DNA from: Cafeteria roenbergensis
Taxonomy: Eukaryota > Sar > Bigyra > Bicosoecida > Cafeteriaceae
Reading direction: 5' to 3'
DNA: 64,000 nucleotides
Assembly (NCBI GenBank): GCA_008330645.1
Contig: VLTN01000057.1
Span: forward strand, 124,001-188,000
Part shown: positions 28,856-39,800 of the stretch, in pieces
Position numbering within the stretch: the stretch's first letter is position 1
Layout of the letters: every line of letters begins with the position of its first letter
The notes under the pieces: generated by a model
The model's database searches: none
What the model was told of the DNA's origin: nothing
The model's input: only the letters and a program-made list of their open reading frames with translations
Translations under genes and position numbers: made by a program

Positions 28856-29925
28856 AAAGCTGCGAGCCGCGGCGGCAACGGGTGCGCAGGAGCAAGGGTC
28901 AGTCTTGAGTGTGGCGGGAGGTCGGTATGGGCACCGCAGATGATTCCCAGAGGCGGCAATGTTCGGAGCAGGAAGCTATGTGACTCGGCGCCGATGGGGC
29001 GAGGCGGGCGCGTGCCTCTCTCGGTGCTTGCCCGAGGCGAGCGCCGACTTGCTTCATGTCTGCCGCATGCATGAGGCGAAGGAACTGCCGCGCCGCTCAC
29101 CGTGCTCGCAAGGAAGGCATCGCAAGACGCCCCAGGGCGCGAGAGGTGCAAAGTTCCCTGCAAATCGCAGCGTGTCAGAGCTCTGCTTCGACAGCGGCCG
29201 GGAGATCAATTGCCCGACTTTTGACGGGTCCATTTGCTGCGAGGCGATGGGCGAGCTACTCAGCAGCCATGCAGGGCGCGGTTCCCGCGGCAAACTGCTG
29301 GCCGCGGACTGTGCGCCGGTTGGAGAATCGCTAGGCGTTGGGTTCCGTCGCTGAGCGCGTGATGCACGTGCGGCTGCAGGGGTTGGCTCGCCGACCGCCC
29401 GCCTTTTGGAGTAAACTGGCCTCCCGGTTGTTGCGCCACGGGCTGCGAGAGCTGTCCAGGCCTGCAGCCGCCCGCGGCACAACGCCTGACACTCCGGCTT
29501 GACTCTGCGAGTCGGCGCCTGCAAGCCCGCCATACTGCTGCGAGCCGGCGCTTGGACATTGCCCACGCTGCAACACGCGTGCGGTTGCGACGTGTTTCCC
29601 CTCGCTCGGTGCCAGCTTGGGCACCGGGGGCATAAAAAGCGTGTTTGCAAGTCACGCTGTCCCCGCAGAGCCAGCCTGCACGGGCTGCCCCAGCAAGAAA
29701 GCACGCGGCGTGCAGACGCAGCGCGGCACCACAACGCATTTCGCTTGGGCTACAAAGGCTCACAAAGTGGCCGAAATGCTCGCTCAGTGTGCTTCGTGGT
29801 GCCGTGACTGGTGGTGGCATTGCGTCACATGCACCCATTCACAGGTGGCAGCTGTTCCCGACGAGCTCGCGGCCGCCAATGCTTCACAGCATCTGGCCCC
29901 ATCCAGCCACGGCAAACGCAACACA
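28856..29925. other. Gene-free region between the propeller gene and the TBC gene
   Basis: About 1.07 kb, less GC-rich than the coding regions. It contains the 5' flank of the propeller gene (transcribed leftward) and the 3' flank of the TBC gene. Several chance open frames occur, none with recognisable protein features. CATAAAAAG at about 29633 is the most TATA-like string, but it points toward no identified start. Confidence 0.45.
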
Positions 29926-30353
29926 TCACGGCCGCACCACACCTGCTCGTGCCTCAAGCGGCCGCTGCCTGCTGTGCAGCCTTCCAGCCACAGAGCCCTG
30001 CATCGTCGCTTCCACAAGCGTGTCGTCGTCGCTCTGCTCCGCCTCGCCCCCTGGAACCGCCCGGGGCAGTGGCAGCGGCAAGGGGAGGGGGAGGTCGCTC
30101 AGCCCATCACACCCCTGTCCATCTTCCATCGCTGCACTGCCAACGGCAGCTTGGGCAACGAAGAGTCGCCCGCTTTCACGGCTCTGCGCGACTGCTCTGC
30201 CACCAGCTCTGCCACTCACGTCACTCGGCTGAGGCTCTGCCTCGATCCCTCCCAGTGCCGTTGCCGTTCGGCGTTTCGGCAAGACCCACGCCCCCGCCAA
30301 GCTCCGCACCCGTCGCGACGGCTGGGGTCTGACCCACCCCGCGCCCGCAGCTC

Positions 30354-30390
<37 letters not shown>

Positions 30391-33300
30391 AGCGCCATCG
30401 TGCCAAGCAGCCCCCCCCGCAAGGCCGCTGCCCTCGGCACTCTCCGCCCCGAACCCGGACGGCGACAGCGGCAGAGCCCGGAGCGAGAAGGGCCCCGCGC
30501 TCGCCGTGGTGGCTGTGCCCTCCATGTCTGACAGGCCCACGCTGGCTCTGCCGGTTGCTGGCTCTGCCGGAGCCGCCACTCCGTGCTTGCCTTTCAACTG
30601 CAGCTGCAGTTGCAGTTGCAGCTGACCCTCGAAGTGGTCCGGGTCGGTGCCGTCTGTCCCATGAGTGGCAGATCCACCAGTGGGTTTGTCCGTTGTCGGC
30701 GGTGCACTTCGCGGCGCCTCACGTCGGCTTGCTGGCCATGTGCTGGCCAGGCGATCGACCTTCCCCTCGCCGTCGTCGTCGGCATCACCAAGGTGGTCCC
30801 TGCCCTCTGCGTCAGACTCACGCCGCGAAACCGCGCTGATGTCATCGGGCGACGGCTGGCGGCGGAAGTCAGCGCCGGCGGCGGGCTCCGATCCCGCCCG
30901 ACGCCGGGCAGTGATCCAATGTTCCTGTTCCATCACCGCGGCATCAGCAGCGGCTTCGACAGCTCCCCACAGCCCCGCGCCCCCGACAACTCCACCGCCC
31001 GCGGACCCCTTCCGAGCCGCCCGATCCGTCAGCGGGCGCGAAACCGCACCAGCTGTCCGGTCTGGTCCCCCTGACGTGCGGAGCGGTGAAACCGCGGCGG
31101 CGCCAGCCACCGTCACGTTGGAGGCGGCGGTGCTGGCTCCCGACAGCGCCGGGTCACGGTGCGGGAGACTCGGCTGCAAGCGTTGCGCGCGATCAGCTGA
31201 CACGTCGACGTCGACGTCGCCTCCTGGCCCGGCCTGCAGAGTGGCAACTTGTTGGCAACCGCCCGGTTGCAGCTGCAGCCGAACGCTCCGCACGGCAGAG
31301 CTTCCCGGTCGGTCGTCCTCGCTAGCTGCCACAGCCGACTCAGTTGCAGTTGCAGTTGCAGCTACAGTGGCTGCTGCAGTTTTGGTTTCCGTAGCCGAAA
31401 CTCCGCTTGCGGAAACTGCTGCGGCAACGTCAGCGCGCGTCACGTCCCTCGCTGACCGCGTATTGGCTCTGCCGCGCAAGTGACTCCCCGCGTCGCTCAG
31501 GTCAACGGTTGCTGTTGTGGCATCGGTGTGGGCGGTGCGAACCGACTCGCCCCCGCCCCCGCCCCCGCCTGCACAGGCGCCTGCTCCGGCAAAACCATTG
31601 GCCGAGGATACGACGAGGCGCTGTCCCACTGGTGGGCCGCTTTCGGCTCTGCAGCGGTTTCGCGCGGGCGAGCTTTCGGCTTCAGGGTTGGCCGCGTCTC
31701 GGCTGCCGGGCACGTCTGCAGGGGCCGGGTCGCTGGACCCGGCAGGTGCTTCGTGGGAGTCCGGCTGGCTTGCAATGGATGGGGACGTTGAGCGACTCGT
31801 CGGTGACGTGGGGATGATGGCCCCGTGAAGAGCAGCAATGAGTCGCTCATTCTGCCTTTGCGATCGACGCGAGCTTCGATCACGAGCGTGTCCACGACCC
31901 AGCAGCAGAGAGTCGTCCGTCCGTCGACGTCTGGTTTCGGCGTCGCCGCGGACGTGAGGCACGGTTGCAGTTGATCCTTGCGCAAGTGACACAGTGCCTG
32001 CCATTGACGTCACTTGAGTGGCAGTTGCAGTTGCAGTGTCTGATCCCGCCGTGGCTCTGCTCGCGGCCCTGTCCTCAGACGACGTCGACGCGGCTGACTG
32101 GCGCGGCGACCCAACCCCGCCTCCGCCTCCGCCTCCGCGAGCGGTGTCTGCGCCCTTGGAAGCAGTGCCTTCCCCCGCTGCTCCGCCGTGGGCTCCCGCA
32201 CTCCCGCCACCGCTGCCCACTTCGCTCCCAGCCCTTCCGGCAGAGCCGTCCCTCCACCTCCACACCGCCTCGGCAAGCTTCGCGGTGGCGGCAGCAGCCT
32301 CCGCCTTGGCCGCCGCCCGCTGCCGACGTCGCTCCTGCCGGGAATCCTTCCCAACCGACGGCAGGCCCGCCCCCGCAGCGGCGACGGCGGCGCCGGCGGC
32401 GGCGGTGGACTCTGACCCTGAGGGCAGGGACAGGGGGAGGTTTCGCAGCTCCGGGGCGGCCTCCCCGTCGACGTCCAGCTCCTCCAGCTCCTCGGATCCT
32501 TCCTGTCCGGCCCGCAGCCGCCACGCAGGGGAAGTTGCTCCGGCGTGGCTCTGCCGCTGCCCGCTGATCTCGTCAATGTCCCAGGGCGAGTCGCTGGAAG
32601 GATCTGTGGCTCTGCCGGGAGTCGAACCACGTGCAGCTCCCGCTCGGAGCTGCTGCGGGTGGAGGGCGTTGGGCGTGGAGCCAGCCAGTGATGGTCCATC
32701 GGGGGACAGTGGCGACGTCGGCGCCGCGGACGTGCGATCGATGGAGGAATCAGCTGATTCGATCGAAGTGGCAGAGCTGACGAGGTGCAAGCGGCGCCTC
32801 GGAACCGCGAAACCGCTGCCCTGCACCCGCGAGCGGGCGTGTGTCTGTCGCGGCCGCCCAGCCATCGCCCCGACCCCGGCAGAGCCGCCGGCCCCGGCAG
32901 GCCCAACCGGCGGGGCCGTGCTCGGCCATCGATGTTGGTCCATGACAGCTCTGCCGGTACCCTGGTGCCTCTGGCCCGGCAGAGCTGTCCGCCTCCCTGC
33001 AGCGGCAGCGGTCGCGGCAGCCGCGGCGGCGGAGGCGGCGGCGGCGGCGCTAGAGGCGTTGGTGGGGGTGGTGGCGGGAGACGGCGGCGGAGGGGCCGGC
33101 AGAGCCGATCGAAGTGGGCGGGAGTCGTGCTCGTGGGTGATGCGGCTCTGCCGGCTGCTCGGAGGGTTGGCCATCGGCCTGCCGGGCGGCGGCCTATAGC
33201 CGCCCGGCAGCCTGGACGGGGACAGCAGGAAGCGCTGACCGGCACCTGACTGGGAGCTGATGTTTCCGTGACTGCTGCTTGAAAAGCCCATCGCGAACCC

Positions 33301-36090
33301 TAGCCTCCCCAACGGCCCCAGAGACGTCGCCCGGACAGTCGTGCCGCCGTCAGCACCTACACCAGCGTCAGCGTCAGCAGCAGCACCAACACCAGCGCCA
33401 CTTCCGGTTGCCGCCGCCGTGAAACCGCGGCGATGGGGCGGGTGTTGCAGGGCTTCGACAGCGTCAGAATCGCCGCCGCCGCTGCCGCCGCCGCTGCCGC
33501 CGCTGCCGCCGCCGCCGCCGCCCCCCCTCGCAGGGGTGGTGCTCTCCCCCGGGGAGCGTTCCGCCGAACCGTACGAAGCAGCGCTGCGCGGCAGAGCCGC
33601 AGCTGTGGCAGCACGCACGTGCCTCGGAGCAGGAGGCGACCGGCCAGCATCATGGGACAGTCTCCTGTCCATCACGCGTGAATCACCTGCACCAGCCGCG
33701 GCGCCAGCTGCACCGCGGCGGGGATGCCGCTCAGACACACCAGTGACGTAGCCATGATGGGCCGCTGACGTTCCCACAACACTGGAGCCGGCAGCGGTGG
33801 TTGCGGTTGCGGTTGCGGTTGCGGTTGCAGAGCTTGTCCGCCCCCAGTCCGCAACGGAATCTGCCGGATCCCGGTCCGAGGTAGAGCCGGTGACATCGAC
33901 GTCGCCTGAATCAGCCCTGCCGAAGCCACCAGCGTAGTCGCCGATTGCGGCAAGTGCAACCGTCGACCCGCTGGCAGCGGCTGGCGATGGCGGCATGGGC
34001 GGCGGAACGATTCGCCGAGGGGACGGAGGGCCCCCCACCACCGAGGTGTAGGGCATCCCTGCCGGCAGAGCCACTTCGCCTAGCCAAGGCATGAGGTGCT
34101 GCGGCGACTCGGGCGGGAGATCACATGGGGCGGCGACGGCAGAGCCGGAGGGCAGCCCCGACGAGTCGAGCGAGTCAGCCCTGGTGCGAAACCGCACAGG
34201 CGCTCTGGCGGCTGCACCGGCGCTGTCGCTGCCGCCGCCGGCGGATTCAGCAGCATCCGCCGCGCCGCCGCCCCGCGCGCCAGCCCCCCCGTGGCAGACT
34301 GCGGTTTCGCGCAGCGTCGCCGCCCCCTCCGAGGCCGTCCAGAGCGACGCGCTGTCGGCCCAGAAGACGGCTTCGGGGTCGTCCAGCCCGGCGTCGCGGT
34401 CGAACGCCGTGGCGGTTTCGCGCCACGCGGCGGCCGTGGCCTCGTCGCCGGCCTCCGCCGCCTGTTCCGCGGCGATCCGTCCCCTCGCTGCGGCGGCGGC
34501 CTTCCGAGCCGCCACCTTGCGCCCGCACTCTCTGCGGGCGACCCTGCCTTCGGTGCTGGTGCGGAAGGCGGAGCGGAGTTTCATGACCTCCTCTGATGTC
34601 ACGCTGATGGCCATGGCCTTGGACATCACCTCGTCGGCGTTGAGTTTGGCCGGAAGGGTCCGCAGGGCCTTGAGCAACGCGTGCCCGGGAGTGTCGAGCA
34701 GCCGCTGCCGCAGCAGCCGCAGCACCGCAACAACCACTCTCAGCAGGGCCTTGTGCCCCTCCAGGCAGACGACGTCGACCACCCTGACCACGAACTCAAA
34801 GGGGAAACTGTGGGCGAACAGGGTGAGCAGCCACTGCATGCCGAACATGGTGAAACCGATGGACTCCGCCTCAAAGAGCCGGTAGATGGCCGGCTCGTGC
34901 TTTGCCAGCAGGCCCATCAGGACGGCGACGTGCTCGAGGTACAACGGAAACTGCGGCAAATAGTGCCCCCGAAGGCCCCTGCGTCGGAGCACCGCCACGA
35001 GCGTCCAGAAGGCAATCTCCTCCGGCATGTAGGTTATGAGCAGAGCCGCGACGAAGGCCATGCCCTGGCAGTAGCCCACCTCTGTGTCGTAGGCAGCGTA
35101 TGCCCGGAGCACCCGCATGAGGGCGAGCTGGCCGGGTCCGCCCTCCTCCTTGAACTGCTCGTGCCGCGGAAAGGTCCGGAACAGGTCGTTGCGAATCACG
35201 GCGAAGTCGTCCTCGCGCGGGGCTGCCATGAGCAGGCGGCGGTACATGGAGGGGTGCCGGCGCGCGAGCTCGTCGCCGCCGGCCAGCACCGGCCAAACGA
35301 TTCCCCGAAGGGAGTCGGGGATGCCCTTGCGCACGCGGCGCTTGACGGTGGCGGGGTGCCGGCGCGTGAAGACCCCCCAGTTGGCCAGCATGACGCGCCA
35401 TTTTTCGGTGCGCGCGTTCTCGCGCCTGGCCTCGGCGCGGGTCACCGGCGTCGGGGCGGCGGCGGCGGCCTCGTCCGAGGGACCGCTGCGAGCGTCCTCG
35501 TCGTTGTCGTCAGCCGTGAAGAACCCGAACCGGTTCACGGCCCGCGACGTGGGGCGGCGGACGCCGGCCCCGCCGGCACCGCTGGCGGCGTCAGAGCCGC
35601 TTGCGCCACTCGCTGCGCTGACGGCACTGCCGGGCCCACCGCCGCCGTAGCCACCGCCAGCGGACGAAGTGTGCGGAGCATGCCGCACGGCGGCAGCCGC
35701 CCCGCTGGCGGTCCCTGCGCCCGTGGCGGGAGCGGCGGCCGACGCGCCGCCACTGGAGCCCGCATTGCCCGCGGACTGCCCCGTCAGGAACGCCCCGTGC
35801 GTTGCAGGGCCCGCGGACGACGCCGCGGCGCTGCTGGCGACGCTGCTGCAGGGAGCGCGCCCAGAGGACACGCTGCTGCGCGCCGGGGAGACGGCCAAAG
35901 CGGGCGCCTTCTTGTGTCGGCCTGTTGCCGTGGGCCGGCCGCCGGCCGACGAACACGCCGCCTCGCGCCCCGCCCCGCCCCGCCCCGGGGCCCCGGGCAG
36001 CTCGGGGGGAACGCAGCGCGCTGCGCTGGGCCCGAGAGGCCGCCCCGGGGCCGCCGGGAGGGCTCCGCTGGCCCGGCCGGGGCTTGCCAT
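29926..36090 (-). CDS. Very large TBC-domain protein (probable Rab GTPase-activating protein)
   Basis: The open frame from the ATG at 36090 encodes 2054 residues. The TBC domain lies near residues 240-470: R-K-G-I-P-D-S-L-R-G-I-V-W-P-V-L-A, then I-R-N-D-L-F-R-T-F-P-R-H carrying the arginine finger, and T-E-V-G-Y-C-Q-G-M-A-F carrying the glutamine finger (YxQG). Then come E-E-I-A-F-W-T-L and F-G-M-Q-W-L-L-T-L-F. Both catalytic fingers are intact, so it should speed GTP hydrolysis by a Rab and so control membrane traffic. N-terminal to it is ~240 residues of Ala/Gly/Ser linker. C-terminal to it is ~1580 residues of low-complexity sequence with poly-Ala, Thr-Ala and Gln-Leu hexamer-encoded arrays. 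The TBC-coding DNA is nearly free of GGCAGAGCC motifs; the tail is dense in them. Confidence 0.85.
30353..30396. repeat. 6-bp tandem repeat GCGCCC in the TBC gene tail
   Basis: About seven copies of GCGCCC encode an alternating two-residue tract (Gly-Ala type) near the C-terminus of the TBC protein. Confidence 0.85.
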
Positions 36091-36877
36091 GTTGCCGCGG
36101 CGCGGGCAAGTGGCGCTTCCGCGGCAGCCGCAAGCGCGTCCTGCGCGAGCCCCGCAAGCCGTCGGGGGCAGCCCTGGCCTGGGAGAGCGCCTGCAAGCTC
36201 AAGCCTTTGCCGCCCGGTCGCGGTCCCGGTGTCGCGGCGCGGCGCCGTGGCCGCCAAGCAGCAAGTGCAAGCCCCGCATGGCGCCCTCGCCCCCCGTCCC
36301 GCCGCAAATGAGCCCCGATTTGGCCAACTGCCGGCAGAGCCGGCCCCGACTACAGGCCATGTCCGGCCAGTCCGCCGCGCAGCAAGGGCCGGGCCCGCAA
36401 GCCGAGGAGCACAGAGAGCCGAGAGGCACCCCTGGCAACTGTGCGGCCTTGGTACGGGCGAGGGTGGGGGCTGCGCAGCTCCGAGCGGGCGGGCGTGGCG
36501 CTCGCCGGCCGTCCCTCTACTGCAACTTGGGCTCCCAACTACGGGCGGCGGAGTTGCAGTGTCCCCGCCCAACTCAGGGACGGGTAGTTGCGCCCAACTC
36601 AAGGCCGACTCTGAGACGAGGCGTCAGTCCGGAGCGGAACACTGCGACCCCGGCTCAACCGCAATTGCGCTGGGCAGAGTCGCTGCTCGCGCTTCCCCGC
36701 CCTGCCGCAGAATTCGGCTCCCAACTAGGCTGCTCAGTTCTGCCGACTAGGAGCCCGCAGGAGAGGCACTCTCGCCTTCACGCCGCTTTCCCCTCGACAT
36801 CTCGCTCAACCCCCCCCGCCTCGTCCGCCCGGCCACGCGCTCGCGGCTGGAGGGCCGACCCGGGGGCCCCGGCGGCC
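36091..36877. promoter_or_regulatory. Bidirectional promoter region of the TBC and kinase genes, with repeated CCAACT
   Basis: 787 bases separate the two divergent start codons. CCAACT occurs at 36324, 36535, 36569, 36594 and 36721, four of them within 190 bases and often as CCCAACT. This is far denser than elsewhere in the window. No TATA box is seen. I infer a promoter element from position and clustering only. Confidence 0.4.
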
Positions 36878-39800
36878 ATGGACCGCTACGACAAGATCCG
36901 CACGCTCGGGCGCGGCGCCTTTGCCACAGTCCACCACGTGCGGCACCGCGAGACGGGCGAGAACCTCGTGGTGAAGGTCTTCCACACGCCCATGGAGGAG
37001 CTGGGACAGCGCGAGCGCGAGGAAATTCTCCAGGAAATCAAGCTCCTCGCCCACCTGCGCCACGACGGTGAGCCCGCGCCCCCGAGCGGCCAGCGCGCCC
37101 CGCCTGGCCTCGCAAGTCAGCGCTCCGGCCATGGTCTCTGCAACGGCAGCCCGAGCCCTGCGGCAATCGCCCGCCCAGCCCCCCCCCCAGCCCTGCTCGC
37201 CTGCGGTCCGCCGCGGCGCGCGTGCGCTGCGGTACCGGCTCCACAGCCCCGCCGCTGCGCTGGCTGCGCGCGGCCGATGGGGCGGCAAGCGCGGTGCGAG
37301 GCAGGGCTGTCAGCAACGCCGCACGGCCACGACCACTCCAGCGCAAGCCCCGTGACCGCCACCCCGGGCCCGTGCTGCGGCCCCACGCCGCGCCAGACGC
37401 CGTGGCCAAAGCCGGACGGCGCTCCAGTGCACCGCGAGCCCTTGCTGTCGTGGCCGCGTGCGGTCCACCCATCTCCACTGCAGCGCCGCCCGCAAGCCTG
37501 CCGCCCACTCCAGCGACCCCCCCCCCACGCCCCCTCCCGCCATGTGCCACGCGCGCCTTTTGCTCGTGCCACCACTGTGCCCGCCTCGCCGCGCCCGTCA
37601 CGGTGCTGTCGCAGGCGTCGTGCGGTTCGTGGACAACTTCGTCGAGGAGGGCACGATGCACATTGTCATGGAGTACGCGAGCGCAGGCACGCTGCAGCGC
37701 CGGCTGCAAGAGGCCGAGGGCGAGTACTTTGACGAGCAGCAGCTCTGGGAGTGGTTCGTGCAAATCGTCGATGCGCTCCGCTACGTGCACAGCCGCAGCA
37801 TCCTCCACCGCGACCTCAAGCCCGCGAACATCATGCTGGCCGGGGCGCAGGGCCGCACTATCAAGCTCGGCGACTTTGGAATCGCGAAAATTCTCGGAAA
37901 GGAGGAACGGGCCGCCACAATCGTCGGCACGCCGCACTACCTGTCGCCAGAGGTATGCTCCGGGCAGCGCTATGACGTCAAGAGCGACGTCTGGGGCCTC
38001 GGCTGCGTCCTGTACGAGCTCGCTGCGCTCAGGCGCCCCTTTTGACGGGTCCAATCTCCCCTCAATCATCTTCTCTATCATGCGAAACCGCCCGGACGCC
38101 CTGCCGCGGCACTATTCCAAGGAGCTCCGAGCAATGGTGGCGCTGCTGCTGCAGCCCAACCCGTCAGACCGGCCCACGCTGGGGCAGGTGTGGCGGATGC
38201 CTCTGGTGTCGGCGCACCTGCGGCAGTGGCGCGGGGTCAGACGCCGGCTCAGGGGGGACCTGCCAACTCCGCAGGGAATGTCAAGCGCTGCCACCCTTGC
38301 TGCCGGCTCTGCCGGGCCAGGCACGACGTCGGCCCCGCACCCGCCGCACTCCGCCCGCGCCGCCTCCGGCGGCTCAACAAGCGCACGCTCCGCGTCGCGC
38401 CGCGCCGCCAGCGGCGCAGACGGCGCCGCCACCCCCGCCGACCACCACGACGACCGCCGCTCCCGAACAGGCGCGGTTTCGGCGGCATCGCGCGGGGTGG
38501 GCGCAGGTGCGGGCGCGGGCGCGGGCGCGGGCGCCGACGCTGCGCCGCTCACGCCGCGCGGACCCGACGGCTGGGGATCGGCAGAGCTGACTGAGCGACG
38601 CGGAAGTGCGCCCGGCAGAGCCGTGCCATACCTCCCCACTTCGTCGGCGATACCGGGGGCGCGTGGGGCCGCCCTGTCCTCCCGTTCTCAGGCCACGGTG
38701 GAGTCGGTGTCAGTGCGCGGGGGTCCGACCCCGCGGTCGGCGAGGGACGCTGGCTCTCTCGTGGCAACGCCCCGCGGCCGGCGGATCCTTCCGCCGGAGC
38801 ACGAGTCGTTGCTGAAGCAGCTGGCTGCTGTCACCGCGGAGGCCAGCACGGCAGGCACGTCTGCCAACGGCAACCGCAACAACCCCGAAACCGCCGCCGC
38901 CGTTGAGAAGGCGATCCACGATGCACAGCACGGTTTTGCGCGAAGTGGGTCGCGAACTGGCAGGACCGCCCGAGGGGAAGTGGAGGAGGCGTCTTTCCCG
39001 CTGACGTCTGCCCGGACCGACCGTCACACTGCCCGGACCGACAACAGTGCCACCGGTCTGGGAAGCTCTGCCGGGGGTCACAACGGCTCTGCCGTTGGTG
39101 CCGGCCCGGTTGCAGTTGCCGTCGTGGACGATGACGTGTGTCGCTCAAGCGTGAGCAGGCACGTGGACAGCGACTTCGAGGGCGGTTTCGCGTCCGGACC
39201 AGTGGCAGTTGAAGATGCGGAGGCGGAGGCAGGCATCAGCGGCAGCGACCCCCACGACCGCCATCGGCACCTCGATGGCGGTCTTCGGGACGGTCCGGTC
39301 GACGGCCACGGCGACGACGACGACGATGATGACGACGAGGAGGAGGCGCCGGCGCCGATCGAAGTGAGGGTTGGAAGGATCCACGGCCGGATGCTGGCCA
39401 CGGGCGCTGCCGCAAACGGTGTTCTGTGGGAGTCGCTCGGCAGAGCCTGGGCAGAGCTGGGTCACTTCGACCGCGCCATCGCTGCCTACCGCATGTCGCT
39501 GAAGCGGTCAGGCAGCCGGGCGTCCGTCGGGGCGATGGAGCAGTTGGGCAACCTGCTGGTTCGGAGGGCGCAGCAGGTGTGGTCGCTCGCGCGGCTGGGA
39601 GACGTCGACCAGGCGGCGTCGCTCATGGTTGCTGCAGGCAGCAAGCGGCTGCGCAGGGCGGTGCGGAGTTTCGTGCGGAGACAGGGGTCAGGCATGGGCA
39701 GGCATGATTCGGCAGGGCCCTGTCTGGTGTCCGTCAAGGCTGAAAAGGGAGGGATCTTCCGTCAAGCTGCCGACGCAGGAACCAAGACGTCAACGTCTCC

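Noticed and set aside
29625-29645. CATAAAAAG as a TATA box
   Set aside because: No identified gene start lies within a suitable distance on either strand.
29260-29838. Minus-strand open frame of about 190 residues
   Set aside because: Cys/Arg/Ala-rich with no domain, no signal and no spliced continuation; typical of chance frames in GC-rich DNA.
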